Assembly: GCA_013368445.1 (NCBI GenBank)
Contig: JAACJO010000001.1
Span: 434,001-498,000, forward strand
DNA length: 64,000 bases
Direction: 5' to 3'
Origin: Leucocoprinus leucothites
Lineage: Eukaryota > Basidiomycota > Agaricomycetes > Agaricales > Agaricaceae
The position numbers and the translations under genes are program-made. Below, one piece after another: positions 22,521-40,821 of this stretch. Under the pieces are notes generated by a model. The model was not told the origin of the DNA and did no database searches. It saw only the letters and a list, made by a program, of their open reading frames with translations. Every line of letters begins with the position of its first letter. Position 1 is the first letter of the stretch.

Positions 22521-25500
22521 TATTGCGATGATACGGCTGCGAGTGGTGGTGATGGAGTATCTAATGAACGAGAAGAGGGCAAAGAAGGATTGAAAGAGAC
22601 CGTATCGATTGCAGGCTTTTAAGGTAAACGCGTAATGGCCTGGAGGAAGGGCGACCCTCGCGAGGAAATGAATGCGGTTTGTCGGGTCAAGGTCAGAAAG
22701 AAACCGCCCAGGAATGCAAAACACGATTATGTACTATGTGATCTAAGCAAGATCCCGGATCCATCAAAAAGTATCTCCAACAGCATCATCGATTCATCAA
22801 GCCCATCTGGAATCTGTGGACGGTATCACACGAGATATGTGGGCGAGTTTTCCCTCCTTGGATCAGGGCTCAAACGGGCCACGGAGCTGTCAAACCAGTT
22901 TATGGAAGCCCGGAAACGGATGAGGACAGCCACCAGCCACGTGTAATGTCAAAACGAGCAACATGGCGATCGCGTGCTCACTCCACGTGGCTTGACAGTG
23001 CTTGACAGCCGGGGATCTGAATGGAATCTCAATCTCTCGGCACATCCTTAAGTGTATGTGGGGTTAGGGGTCCAAAGGGTCCTTCTGTCACGTCGTTTGA
23101 ACATATTCTCAGCCTCAGCTTCAGTATTCTTCTTTCTTGGAAGAAGGAATATCGGCCGCCCGTCAGTCCGAGCGCAGAGATGTCAAAGATCAAGTACCAC
23201 ACAAAGGCTTCTTCAAGCACCTGACTTCGAAAACACGAGAGGCGAATATGTCGGTGCGCCTTTGAACTCATGCCCGGTAAATTGTCCAAGTCTGAAGTCT
23301 CCCGTAATGACGCAAATCTCCCATGCGTTCCTTTGTCGCCGGAGGATCCAGCCGCGAACAATAGAGTCGCCGCACCGGCGCCCTTTTTGCGACATGTTTT
23401 CTTGTTTATCTTATCGCGGGGATCTTCATCGAGGAACTAGCTATCACCTCCTCAGCCCCAACCTCACCACTACGGCATCTAGCAGATATCCATCGACGGC
23501 GTGTATTCCCGTGGCGTTGAACCGCGGCGATATGATATAGAAGAGCCGCTACAGTGATAATAGCTTACGTTCAGTTTGGTCCCAAGGAGTATACTTAGCC
23601 AAGAAAAAGCGCATAAGTGGGGCTACCAAAATTATAGTATTCTGGAATCTAGCCGCTCTAATCACCACTCGGATGAAGGAACGGTGCCATTGAAAGAAAT
23701 CTCTGCACTTTTCCAAGCTTGAGTATCATATTCCGAAGTCATAGAACATGTGGTCAATCGACTGTCACAGGTATGCTGAAATCGTAATCCGAGCCATTGA
23801 TGCCGTACTCTTCCAATATCAAAACCTAATCAGTAGCCCACCCTCTCAAATGACCTGACGCTCACGACCCAGTAGATACTCTGTCGGCTCGAGCTTTCGC
23901 TCGAGTTTCTCGAATAGTTTTTATTACTTTTCTTTGCTACTTGGTATTTGTGGCCTTGTTCGGCTTGAAAGGCCCACCCGTTATAGGCAGCGATCATTGA
24001 TGAACAAACTCAAACCTAAGAGAACCTAAATTGTGGCAGCTGAAAGCGCTAGAACCTATTTCCTGAGTATGCTAACTTAGTTGCCGACGGCTCAACCGTG
24101 AACGGTTTCACGGGCGGTCCGATGACGAGGACAGCCAACCATCTAAATCTAGCACTATCTATGGCTGGAGCATCAACACAGATTTGACAGGGAAGCACAC
24201 TGGGACTGATCTATTACACATTCAAAACATTTAATGGGAAATCATAAGACAAAACAGACTACGAGCCAACAAACTCCGGAAATATATTTCGCGAGCACTA
24301 TTAAGGTTTTGGAACAGACATTTGGCTCTAAGTAGCAGAAAGTCATTCCCCGTCCACAAACCAAAGCTCATTTGAACTCACGCACTGAGCATTGCGAGAG
24401 TTGTACTCATGGCAAGATCATTTGACCAAATACAAATTCGCCCTCGGAGTCCGTCTGCGTCGACGCCACGATTGATATCGCCAATGACAGTATTCGATCA
24501 CATGGCAAGGATTGAGCCATTCCATTGACTTCTCAAACCTCCTCTATCCCGAATTTTGACAGGTTGACCCGTCGTACGCTTCGGGGGTATTTGAAGGAGG
24601 CAATCAATACTGAATCACCGAGCTAGGTGACAGGAGTATGATGTCATTAGCTACTAACCCTGCTGCCAAACCCAACCCGCTGGTGCATTGACTGACCCAA
24701 TGGAACGCCTATCTCTGTCCTGAAACCCAACGTATTGCCCGTATCTCAAACACTACAAGGTACAAATTTCATCTGCGCCTCATGTCCGCTCGAGACCTTG
24801 ACTGATCTTGTCGAGACCCAAGAGGCGCTAATCGCGGCCCGTGACGGAAATAGTCTGAGTTAGAATTCGTGTGGCGGATGATTGTGCTAAGGATTTACTA
24901 ATACTTAACGAGGAAAACTGAAGCTGACCGGTCCTAGGATTCCGAGCCTTTCCCCTTGGATATTTTCTATGTGCTAGTTAGCCGCTGAACAACCTCGTTC
25001 CTTGAGCAAAACGGGACAAGTTCACTAGATGTTTTTAAAAAAAACGCTCAGGATAGGGGCTACGAAACTATGAATTCTAATAAATAGAGTGGCAATTACT
25101 TTATCAGGATTTGTCAGTTGACACACCAAATGTTTGATGAACCAATGCTGTATAGAATGACCAAAGAAAGCGGACCTCCAAAAGGACCAATAGAAACCGT
25201 CCGGAAACCTGGAAGGCCCTTACATTCTCGTTATCATCAAAAAAACTACCTATTAAGTGGATACCTGTCCAGGTAGTACGTGATGTCGAAAGTCAATTCA
25301 TTCTTTTTGAGATATGTCATTAGGGCTATGATAAGCAATCCCAGAACGTGGCTCGGGTCTGTATACTAGGCAGCAGGGTGAATGGCACAAGAGCGCTTTG
25401 GAAGACACGCCTAGGTCATATGGTCACCACATGTGAGCGAAAAATCAATCGGAATTATGCGTTCAATTGCAGGAATCCAAAGGCATGGTCATATACGCGC

Positions 25501-26385
25501 GTAGGACGGGTCAAGACACGAGGTTATATATCTGCAAAGAATAGCTTATGCGTGTACTTCAATCAATACTTATCATTGGTATTTGGGTGTAGTTGGGACC
25601 TGGGATCTGGTCTACGTGACCAACCTGTCCCCAAGTGGCATTGCCAGCCCCGTCATTTGGAGTAGATGAGTAACGTATGTGAATAGTTGACCAAGAGGGT
25701 CACACTTGAGAATCCATCTCACGCCTAGACTGTGGTTCCCAGAATACCGGTGCTGGCTCAGTTTCTATTTCGTCTCTCGCCCAAAAAAACACTATCCTCA
25801 CGTTTTCCAATCGAAGTCGTCAAAGTCCTTCATATTACTCCATGCTTCTCGGTGAAGGATGTGCACCGCCTAGCTTCTGTAATACATGATCAAACCACTT
25901 TTATGGAGGTCACAGGTTAAGAACCCAGCTGTGGCGTTTGGCATCCTTCATGACTGTGAGGCTTGTGAACGGCTATCGTTCACATCCGCAAGGCAATACA
26001 AACTCGCCGAACCATCTCCTTTGCAGCCCTAGATAGTAACGGTCTCTAGTGTAATCCCCGCCTACCCCACTGTACCTCCATCGCAGTTCATGGATGCAAC
26101 ACATGCTCTTATTTTAGTATTCCATTGATACCGATCCCAATCGGGTCACTCAATCCCCGAAAACGCCCAACAGGTCTCGATCTCATTTCTTGTTCAAAGA
26201 GACAGCCGCTCGACTTGCTTTCTTTGTCAGATTCATATGCCCTGATCTCACTTCCAATGAGGTTTAACACTCCCTTGTCCGTGCATAATAAACCGCAGTA
26301 TTTTCTTGCCGCGCCGTTGTTGAATGCTGAACGTTGATCGATGATCACTGAGATACGCCATGAAAATTACATGGATATTCGTCCT
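22521..26385. other. Gene-poor interval, no supported gene
   Basis: About 3.9 kb with only short open frames (up to about 160 codons, with poor coding character). It includes a perfect 7-bp hairpin at 23888-23905 and a CCACGTGT/CCACGTGG pair near 22937 and 22984. No transposase, reverse transcriptase or terminal repeat was recognised. Decayed repeats cannot be excluded by eye. Confidence 0.45.
23888..23905. repeat. Small perfect hairpin
   Basis: CTCGAGC, a TTTC loop, then GCTCGAG make a perfect 7-bp stem with a 4-nt loop in the middle of a gene-poor region. It has no T-run after it and no neighbouring gene to explain it. Confidence 0.6.
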
Positions 26386-27974
26386 TTATACACTCAACTT
26401 CCGACCCTCCCCAAGTTTTACAGCCTCTCGAATTATCCCAGCCAGCTCGCCTCTCCTGGCTTTCGCAGCTCTAATACAAACACCCAGGGCGTTTTCCACA
26501 ACCGAGTCCGGACCTGCGACCGGATTTAATGCAGGGACGATGACTCCGAGACCTTGTTGGATGACGTTTAGTAGCTCAGGTTTTGATGCCGAGTCTTCGC
26601 CGGTGATAATTGTGACAGTACTATCCATCAGCGGTTCTTCGAAAGCTGTTGGATCTGCTAGTAGATGTGCTCTTTCAAACCGTTCACTCAGAGAGTTTCA
26701 AGTTTTGATAGGGAGCCTACAACTCACGAATCAAAAATCCCGAAAGATGCAGGGAGTGGTAGGCTGTTGACGATCAAAGGGCTCCGAGGCTCGTGGTAGC
26801 ACATCGCTTGTCCCAACTCTTCGTCATATACAGCCCGAGGTAGCTTGGCTAAAAGGGTCAACATACGTCGGAATTGGGGTCAAAAATGCTGAAGCCATAG
26901 AGCTCACCGTTCATGAGAGCAGACATCATGGCGATCAACGCTGCGTCGAACACGTTCCCATCATAGTTGATACATGTTGCATCCACATAGAGCGTCCACG
27001 CCGCCTTGCCCGACTGGATGACTAGCGATTGTGGAGAAATGAAGTTTGACCTAAATTTCGGCGTACGGCAAGTTAGATGTGGCGGAAGGAAGGGGAAAGA
27101 GGCGCCGTGATGGGCGAATTAATATCATGATCACGGAATGTTCAGGATTTCGGGGGTGAGGAAGACGTACGATGCCAGGGTCTCGTATAGCCGCTCTGAC
27201 AAAACCTGTGCCTCGTCCGAAGGCGGGCCAGGTTTGAATCGCGGATGACACATCGCCGGAAGATCAATGTTCGGCACTGGACCGTGTAAATAAAAAAAAT
27301 GAAAGAGAAGAGGGCATTTAGACGCACCCAAAAATCCTTCATCAGGTTTCTCTAAATCCGGCTCAGCAATCTCGGCTTTGACACCACAAACGATGGTCGT
27401 CCCTCCCATTCGCACGAGGGCAGAACCGTCTGCGGTGTTGATTGAACCTGAAAAGGCGGAGGCGAAGTAGCGGAGCAGGTTAGCGGATATTCCAACAAAA
27501 AGTGTATAGAAATCTAGGCATGATTCTGGGCAAGTGAAGACTCGGAGTATCTAGAGCAAGTAGTTACCTCCGCAGCAGGTTTACAGCGAATATTCTGCAC
27601 TTCTCACATTCTCGGAACCAAAGAACAAGAAACATCCAGGCAAACAGGGACATACCAACATTAATCGAAACATCTCTCCAGATGCCACCAACCCCATCTT
27701 CTGCATTGTTCTCTTTGTCGTCGGTACCAATTGATCGTCCATCCGGCCTCACACCCTCCGCTAAGAACCTCTCTAGATACACCCGCGGATGTAACCTCTG
27801 AAAAATGCTCGCTTTGAACGACGATGTAACATCAGCTCCCCTTCTTTCTGGTCCTATCCCCGAATCGGAGGAATTCTGTGCTGTTGTTGGTGCTTGATGG
27901 TGGGTCGGGTTTTGTGGCTGAGAGTGTGGGTGCGACGAAGCAGAGGAAGGCGCGAAATCGGTGGTAGCGGCCAT
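26386..27974 (-). CDS. RRP43: Exosome core subunit RRP43
   Basis: One of the six RNase PH-like ring subunits of the RNA exosome (EXOSC8 in animals), acting in RNA processing in nucleus and cytoplasm. Exons on the minus strand: 27974-27656, 27447-27328, 27276-27171, 27050-26908, 26848-26728 and 26671-26386, joined in frame to 364 residues. Family blocks are FQRLHPRVYLERFLAEGVRP, SINTADGSALVRMGGTTIVC, PNIDLPAMCHPRFKPG and AAWTLYVDATCINYDGN. After these come HLLADPTAFEEPLMDSTVT and a C-terminal helix. This subunit lacks catalytic residues in known exosomes. The first intron is long for this genome (208 nt). The frame is open upstream to 27995 but has no ATG there. Confidence 0.93.
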
Positions 27975-30900
27975 AGTACTTCGAAGTGTATTCAAGAGGG
28001 CTTTCTTGATGTCGGAAGAGACGTCTTTCGTCCAGTTTCTCTTTTCCCTGGCGAGGCGGTGTCGGGAATCAAAGGGAAAAAATGGAATTTAGGAGGGATT
28101 TGTGATCTGACGTTTCCGTGCGTATGGCTCGTTCTTCTGTCCTTCCTAATCACTATTGGCCCTTTGCGTGTGATGTTCCTTTCGGCCCTTCTATTTGTTT
28201 CTTCGCACCTCGCTTATGGTCCTTCTCGTTGTTCGTCGGAGAGAATAGGCTGCGCAATTTAAAAGACGAAACCCTGCCCCTTCCAATCTAAGCAGAATTC
28301 TAGCTTAACGGTGTGAATTCGGGGTCCAAGTTGACTCCGGAGGAGGGAAGATGTGGCGTTGCTGATTACCCTTGATTGTATAGGAACCCGGTAGAGAATA
28401 TTGAGGATATGGTATCAAACACCGTCCCGGTGAATCAACTTGGATTCTTTCCAGAAGATTGAGCGGAGTAGAAACTTGCGATTTTCTCGACTCGTCTTAT
28501 CTCGTTCTTCCTCACTCCTCCTGACCTGGAGAACCGTGATTTTCTGCAAGTCGGCTACTTACGTTCGACTTATTTTTGGTGTTAGGACTGCGTGCAATGC
28601 GTCGTCGCAGAACTGCCGATTCAGAGGAATAAAGCAAGAACGACAAGGAATAGAGGGAAGAAAGTGATGAGATCACAGATCAACGTTTTACGGAGCAGTT
28701 CCGTTTCCGGACGGAATATCGGGCCGAAATGATTGCCACGGCACCTGCGTATACCGATACCTGCTTTTTACCTTTGCAACCTTTGATTTCTGAACCAAAC
28801 CCGTATCAATATGACTTTCTGATCATGATTCTTCTCCGACCATGAGAACAAAATAGCACTCCTTTACCCACCTATCCAGATATATATACTTCAAAAAGCT
28901 GTTCACTAGAATCTGTTTTGATATATATCCAGGGCATGATTCAGAACAGCAACAGCCATACACTAAACAGCTATCCAGCCTGGAAGCGAACAAGGCTCAT
29001 AGTGGAAGAGACAGAAAACATCAGAAAAATTCTGGAACATCATTCGAGAACCGGAAGAGAATCCCACAGAGACGGGTTCTCGTCAAGTATGTACTAGGTT
29101 GAAATTTGAGTTGAATTTGAGCCCCGCATCGGAACCCAGATTCCACCACTTTCACCCCGTCCTCTCCGCTAACGGAAATCCTAGTATACCTTCCAACCCT
29201 CTAAAGCTAACAACGGAGCTTTTGATTACACAAAACGGAGCCGATGACGATGCTATCCTAGACAGTTGTGTGCAACAGCAAAAAAACAGTTTACAACCCG
29301 CTCACCCTGCCTAAATTCACACAATCCCTAGCGTCTTCGGACTGTTCTAGGCCCAAAAGAGCCTTTCGCCCTCATTCAGTCCAGTAAATACGCATCTAAC
29401 ACTAATACATCCTCTCTATCTATTTCCCTTTGGTAATTTCCCCTATAAGAGCTATTAACCTACTATGGCCTTGTGCTAAAGGCCATGAATACCTCAAAGA
29501 GGTCACTATAGCTCCCGGCACTCACTCGGTCGCGCATTCGGAGCGGCCCAGAGTACAGAGCTTGCGTATCAAGGATGTGATACTCTATATGGCACCCCGA
29601 TGATCGATTTCGATATCTTGGACACTGTACAAATATGGACTATTTGTTCCGAGGTTCTACAGCTTCCATAGCGCCCAGACCGCGTTTGGAGAATAGGGAA
29701 GCAGATAGTAGTGAAACAGCAGAAAAAATCTTGTTAGATTGTGGCCGTGGTTACAGGATTAAGTACTATGCACGGTCGCATGGAAGCCAGTATTAGTAAA
29801 TGTTCATTCGGAATCTGTATGCGACGGCAGCGCAAAGTGATTCAACCCTCCAGCTAAGCATTGTAAAACACTTTTAGGGAAGCTGGGATATGTGTAGTTA
29901 GGCCAACCCGTTTCATAGCGCCCAGTGACGAAATTGTAATTTTTATTCTTTGTGGGAATGCCCTAGTAGCCCTCCAGATGGTGTGTCAACGTCCGTCAAC
30001 GGAGCGGGGACTATACTGAAACTATATGAAAAATACTCAGGCTGAGGGCTGATGATGTGGGTGGGGCTGACGCTCGTCTGTGGCTCAAATCCGCCTTCCG
30101 GTTCATTGTACGTGGCGGAAAGGGTAGACGTTGTAAGTGAACCGCAGATTATCATCTCGCCGTAGCACGGGTACAGTTAAAACGGCAGGTCATAGAAACA
30201 AAGTCTCCACAGACCAATAAGTCAAGTCGGCCGCCGAGGGAGGTTTAATACTCAGCCGCCTGCCACTGAGTTAACCGCAGAATGGGTTTGGCATCTTGCT
30301 TTTAGTATTCACCCAAGTATTCCGTACAAATGATAAGTCGCTGACCTCGAAGCTTCACTACTCCCATACCGGAATCAATGTCTCCCATATCTCCCATAAG
30401 AATGCCAGGCTGCAGACAATTCGACCTCCGAGGACTTTTCAAATGTATCAGAGAATTAGCCGTGAATCGAGCTCGCGTGGACTGTTCTCAGGATACACGG
30501 ATTTATGTTGTCATGTAATAAGTCATCTAATTCACTAATGAATCCGTGGAAATATCCCTGGTAGTTAGACATCAGGTTCGAACGAGTTTGGCCACCGACT
30601 CGGAGAGTGTATGCCTTTAGCGCAACACTGAAAACAATTACTCATGGAGCCCCGACATCAATTCGTGTCTCTAGACCTAAACTCAATCCGACGGGGGTAG
30701 TGATCAGTCGCGGGGATCAAAAAAAAAGGGTGATAGGGTGCTGTGGGGAAGTCTAATTGACAATGAACAGACATCGGCTGAAACGGTGAACGCGTGAACT
30801 CAGTGAGAGGCGGAGAACTCAGAATTTGGGAAGCGGAAAACGCCACAGAGCAAGGAAGAGGAGTGATACTGGTCGTGACAGCAACCATTTGATGACCCAT

Positions 30901-31984
30901 GGTTTATTGATGCAGGATCACATAACATGATGTATTTTATGACTATGATAATACACATAAGCACACACCGTTCAGTTTCGAACTTTCTATAGTTTGTGGA
31001 TGTTTCTAAAGCATCCAGACCAGACCTGCAGGTTACGACTCACTCAGAAAGTGGTGGCACCATGTAAAATGGGGCTTGGGTGTGAAGTAACCTAGCTCGG
31101 TTTTCCCTGTCCTGTCGGCGGAGGCGGGAATGGACTTGATTCGAGAGAAAGGGAGGCAATACTTTTCCTGCATCATGAATGTCAGGCAGAGCTGCGGGAA
31201 CGCCATATGCAGTTGCACAACAGTATCCGTACACTCCATCATTTTAGCGCGAGTTGATTGAAATCAACGACCATCCCATCCCACAGTTTCAACACCATAG
31301 CTCTCGGGTTCAGATCCCAAGAAATGGGGTCCCAACACCCCGGGAAAGTAGACGCAGAAGACTTTCGCGAGAAGGAAGTCCCTCATTTGATCTTTTTCCC
31401 ATATATCTGGGTCTTTCGCGGGGGTCGGATCCCCTCACGTACGCTGAGATATCTACTATACCCAGTATAACACTTCCCAAGGGTACAAGGGTACAGGGTA
31501 TCCACCGTTGGTTGTACGACACACCGGAGGGAATAAAGCCTAGGGTCCAGTCACCTTTCAAGTCAAGTAAGAGCACAAAACCTGGCCAAAGCGGCGAAGA
31601 CAGTTGACCCGCAGCAACGTGGTGTGGCGGGGAAGCATTACGCACCGTGGCCCATGCTGTTGCTTCGCATCTGAATCTAAGGAAGGGGAAAATCCCAACT
31701 TGAAAAGAAGGAAGGGGTTCCTCCATCTCCCTCACTCAGGAGTACTTGATAGGATAAATATTAGAATGTCGGAGGCATTAGGGTATATGATTGCATGTTA
31801 ACAAACTATGACCGTGGTATCAAGTACTAAGTCTACATCCTGAACGTCAAATTTACTCCGTTTAGCCAACCTGAGAGATCATGAGACTGGAGCTGGTTGT
31901 AACTTACATTAGTGTGGGTTACAAGGGTTCTAGTCGTATACTGGAGAGAGATGAGAGTTAAGTGAATTGCCAGTGGTCTGGCCA
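27975..31984. other. Gene-poor interval, no supported gene
   Basis: Four kilobases between RRP43 and the 3' end of EMC6. Open frames are short and I recognise nothing. A 117-codon frame at 31254-31607 (+) is overlapped by a 141-codon frame on the other strand, and neither looks coding. No tRNA with convincing A and B boxes was found. Confidence 0.45.
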
Positions 31985-32435
31985 TTAGAAGGGTCGCGTA
32001 CCGTGTACAATGCCTAGATTCTCGCAGATTAGTAATAGTAGGGGTATTACTAGATCTCAAGGAACTGACCATAAAATAGCGTCCAAAGAAGGATAAACCC
32101 AAACACCGTATCCTGTGTCGGTTTGACGAGTTCCCATCCTCCATCAGACAGATATTGGGCAGGATGGCCGCCACACCTATGCACGGCAGTCTATTTGTCA
32201 GTGCATACCCAGATACAAGGCCATAATACACGCACCGAAAGGTAGAAACACACAGGGCGGAAAACAGGAGCGACACGAAGAAGAGCAAGAAGCCAGAGAA
32301 ATTCGTCAGACCGAGTATCCCAGCAGCCGCGCCAGAGAAACATGCTGAGAGGAAGTGAACAGAGCTCAGTATGTTGACATTGTGTGCAACAGCAGCTGGA
32401 TTAATCACGTTATTCGTGTTTGCGTTGGCCGACAT
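31985..32435 (-). CDS. EMC6: ER membrane protein complex subunit 6
   Basis: EMC6 is a small core subunit of the ER membrane complex that inserts tail-anchored and multi-pass membrane proteins. Exons 32435-32236, 32176-32070 and 32013-31985 join to 111 residues, the usual length. The conserved hydrophobic core is present: SSVHFLSACFSGAAAGILGL forms the first membrane segment and TNFSGFLLFFVSLL the second. The third is QDTVFGFILLWTLFYG near the C terminus, which ends GIVHGTRPF. The start is placed at MSANANT because upstream residues do not fit the family. The gene is divergent from HOM2 with 283 bp between start codons. Confidence 0.94.
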
Positions 32436-32718
32436 TGCTGGAGGTGAGTGGACGATTTGTTGTACATGTGCAGTTGACATGCGTCGGCACAACGCAAATC
32501 ACGGCAAATCATGTGACTTTCAGGAACGAGGAACATCGAGCCGCCTTTCGGCCCTGCGGAGTAAATCGATCGCGTCGTCGGCTTCCATCGGCACAAGTTG
32601 ATAATCATTTTTATCACGTGATAGATAGCCAAACCTAGTCATAGTCGTCATTCTTGCGACCGAGTCAGCACCACAGGATAATCAGATTTTTCTGGCGAAT
32701 TTAAAAACGCTGAAAGCC
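32436..32718. promoter_or_regulatory. Shared EMC6 / HOM2 upstream region with ATCACGTGAT palindrome
   Basis: The 10-bp perfect palindrome ATCACGTGAT lies at 32613-32622, about 100 bp upstream of the HOM2 start and 180 bp upstream of EMC6. In yeasts the CACGTG-binding factor Cbf1 takes part in control of methionine and sulfur genes, and HOM2 feeds the methionine pathway, so regulation through this site is a reasonable inference. Confidence 0.5.
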
Positions 32719-33993
32719 ATGAGCAGCACCAGCAACAGATTCTCCCCGTCTAAGCTCCCCTATCCACGCCCCATGGCCTCCGATCCTTCCCAATCTCAAT
32801 CTCCAACAGATACCGGAGTACTCGCTGGCCACGACAGCAAGATCAATGTTGGTGTGCTCGGCGCAACAGGCACCGTTGGCCAACGATTTATCGTCCTCCT
32901 TTCTGCACATCCATGGTTCAAAATCCATGCACTTGGCGCTTCGTCGAGGTCGGCTGGCAAGCCATATTGTCGTGCTGTCACCTGGAAACAGCCTTCACCT
33001 ATTCCGAATGCTGTGAAAGAACTCGTGGTACAGGAATGTAAAGCTGAGAATTTTGCGGAATGCAAAATCGTCTTTTCCGGCCTCGATGCAGATGCCGCAG
33101 GTGAAATTGGTACGTTTGACATTCATATTCTTTAATGAAATGGACGATGAATTTTGACGCCACATTTAGAAGCTGCGTTCCGCTCAGCGGAGCTTGCTGT
33201 CTTTTCTAATGCCAAAAACTACCGGAGAGATCCACATGTTCCTCTCATTGTACCCTTTGTCAACCCCTCCCACCTCTCCATTATCCCTCAACAACAATCA
33301 CTTCATTCACCCCCACTCAAGAAAGGCTTCATCGTCACTAACGCCAACTGTTCAACAACAGGTTATGTCATCCCTCTCTCCGCGCTTGAAAAGGCTTTTG
33401 GTCCCATTGAAGCTCTCATCGTCACCACCATGCAAGCCATCTCCGGTGCCGGTTACCCTGGTATCCCATCACTCGATATCTTGGACAACGTCGTTCCTTA
33501 TATCGGCGGCGAAGAGGAAAAAATAGAATGGGAGACTCTCAAAATATTGGGGGGTATCGCCGAGAACGATGAGGGTCTCAAAAGTTTTGATATGCACGCG
33601 AGACATCCTTTAAGGGTTTCTGCGTCGTGCAATCGTGTTCCGGTCATTGATGGTCATACTGAATGTGTTTCGGTTCGGTTCGCAAAGAGACCCCCGCCCA
33701 GTCCTCAGCAGGTTCGCGAGGCTCTTGCTGCGTACAGCCCAGAAGTACAAGCCCTTGGATGCCCCAGTGCACCCAGACATACCATTACGGTTCACGAGGA
33801 GCCCGATCGACCACAGCCTAGGCTGGATCGGTATTACCAGGACGGCGCTGGTGTTAATGTTGGTCGCGTACGCCAGTGTCAAGTACTAGATATCAAGTTC
33901 GTTGTGCTCGCCAACAATGTCTCCATCGGTGCGGCCACTAGTAGCATTATCAACGCAGAACTCGCCGTCATCAGAGGCGCAGTCCAAACATAA
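32719..33993 (+). CDS. HOM2: Aspartate-semialdehyde dehydrogenase
   Basis: Catalyses NADPH-dependent reduction of aspartyl-4-phosphate to aspartate semialdehyde, the second step towards threonine, methionine and isoleucine, in the cytosol. Exons 32719-33109 and 33170-33993 join in frame to 404 residues; starting at the second ATG (32773) gives 386. The NADP loop is VGVLGATGTVGQRF (about residues 44-57). The active-site cysteine is in TNANCSTTG (about Cys191). The family blocks AISGAGYPG and RVSASCNRVPVIDGH follow. A short Gln/Ser/His-rich insertion (PQQQSLHSPPLKKG) sits before the catalytic segment, where fungal enzymes vary. Intact and complete. Confidence 0.95.
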
Positions 33994-34284
33994 CCATTCT
34001 TCACTTTTACCACCATCATCCATTTCTTTTCTTGGAACATGTTTAGGTCCACCCACGGTCTCCTTGTTTTCTGGGCGTATTCCCATTCCGTTTGTACTAT
34101 CAGCCCTATTTTACACTCATCATTCAATTGCTAGTACTACATGCAAGAAAATAAAAAGCAATCCCAAATTCGTTCAATGAATAAATAAACTGGTACACCG
34201 TACTTTATATTATGAAGGGGTATATGGTATTGGTTACTGGTACAGAATGCGTAGTCACACAAAACAAGAGAGCGCCATTCAGGC

Positions 34285-39109
<4,825 letters not shown>

Positions 39110-39283
39110 TGGCAAACCTCCAGGGAGTTAAATAGTGGTGGGAAGAAAGAAAGAAAGGGTTAGACGCGTGGGTCTCTCTCAAATGAATGAAATGAAACGC
39201 GCCCCTCGTGACTTCGCACTTGTCACATATACGTTACATACTGTCACTCTGTGCGTCACAGCAGGCATCATGGCCACAAGGTC

Positions 39284-40541
39284 ATGGACCCACTCACTCT
39301 CACCGCTCAGCTAAATACTCTCCTCCAAGCTATCCATCTTCCTTTCGTCCTTGAAACACCTGTCGACCTTACACCATCGCTTCTCATTGCTATATTAGAG
39401 TCTATACTCAATGTGCGCATACCCATAGCACATGCAAGCGACGAAGATGACAAGAATAATGTCGCTGATGGCCGTGCCTCACCATCACAGAACAGACATA
39501 TCCAGACTATCAAGATATTCCTAGGAGTCTTAGAAACTGACATTCTGCAGATAGATGTTGGTCTGAGCAAGCTCGATCCACGGCTACTAGCTGCTGGAGC
39601 TTGGGATGAAGTCGTTTATGTCGCCGAGGTCCTATGTTGGATCGGGGAAGAGCTTGGACTTATACAGCCTGTTCCGTCGTTGATAAAGGCAAAGCAAAGG
39701 CGCAAGATTACCCTGCTGTATACTCGGCCGAGAGCACTAGTCTTGCGCCTCCTTATTTACCCAAGGCGCCTACACCGTCTCCTTCCTCAACGATCACATT
39801 TCTACCCCCATTCAATGATGTCTCGCCTCCACAGACGCCAACTACTACTACGCTTTTGTTTTCGACGGATGTAGAGGATCATACACTCCAAACGAACATC
39901 ACTTCACCACTCGCCACATCCTCTCCCCTCTACCAGCTTCCAAGTCCATCGAAGAGAAGCCCGACTCCAAGCCCATATACCTCTCCCAATCCAAGGCGTA
40001 AAGCACATACTAAATTAAGGCCTACACATTTATCCCCGACCTCCTCCACCACACGATCAAATAGCCACTCCCATTCTTGCTCATCATCGTTCTTCTCGCC
40101 GTCAGGACGCGATATACCCCCAGATGATTCTTCATTCAGTCGTCAAACTCCTCCCATCCGAAAAACAGGTTACATCTCTTTAGTAGACCATGATGCCGAA
40201 CTATCATCCTTCCTTGCACATTCCCTATCCCTATCCTCGTCCTCTTCAACACCTTCGACTCCAACATCCCCAGAACGCAAAGGCAAACCAAACCAAAACA
40301 TAAACCTAAAGCCTTATCCACACCTTCTCAATCAAGAGTCACTGCCTTGACATCCCCACCTACATTCTCGACAGCCACCTCCACTCCTCGGCGCTTAAAC
40401 GAAAAGCAAGACTGGAGAACACTTCTTTCTACATCACCGGACCACAACCCTCGACGGACATACGAGCTCTTACAACAACGTACTCAACTCATGGAAGAAC
40501 TACTCCGCATCCGAATGAGCCAACGACGGCCGTTTCGATAA
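39284..40541 (+). CDS. DUF5745-domain protein (two apparent frameshifts)
   Basis: The N-terminal part (MDPLTLTAQLNTLLQAIHLP to LCWIGEELGL, 39284 to about 39665) has the calponin-homology-like pattern of fungal DUF5745 proteins. The rest is a Ser/Pro/Thr-rich tail. It includes TGYISLVDHDAELSSFLA, a motif I associate with this family, and a C-terminal helix RRTYELLQQRTQLMEELLRI. The coding frame changes twice, near 39665-39720 and near 40250-40310, each time as if one base were missing. No intron of normal size explains either switch. Given similar breaks nearby, I read this as one real gene with consensus errors rather than a pseudogene. It is divergent from SMC5 with 174 bp between start codons. 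Function unknown. Confidence 0.7.
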
Positions 40542-40821
40542 CTTTTCCCTGATTCCCCTCCCTTCGCATCTCAGCCATCTATTAATGTTATATATTGTGT
40601 TGCTAACGATACCCTGTTGTACTCGAGATTCCATATGTAACATTTATCGATCGTGATAAAGACTCTCATGTAGGACTTTCCTTTGTGCAGCCACGACTAA
40701 CGATTTCAATTCAGAGTCATACTTGATCCTCTTATCTATTCGGCTATGTAACCAGTACTAACGTCGTCTGTCTCAATCACCAGTTAACAACTCATACGGA
40801 TACATGCACCGAGGGTAGAGA

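Noticed and set aside
22227..22724. 165-codon minus-strand frame read straight through
   Set aside because: It mixes upstream sequence, introns and coding exons of the DUF6593-like gene; the spliced model starting at 22520 explains it better.
23029..23540. Two overlapping frames of 110 and 162 codons on opposite strands
   Set aside because: Neither has family resemblance, splice partners or coding-like composition; mutual overlap suggests chance.
27575..27615. Extra RRP43 exon (VQNIRCKPAAE)
   Set aside because: It has fair splice ends but would put the next exon out of frame; direct joining of 27656 to 27447 gives the family sequence.
31290..31330. B-box-like gggttcagatccc
   Set aside because: No A box or cloverleaf pairing could be built around it.
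31254..31735. 117- and 141-codon frames on opposite strands
   Set aside because: Both are Pro/Arg/Ser-rich without domain or splice evidence; likely chance.
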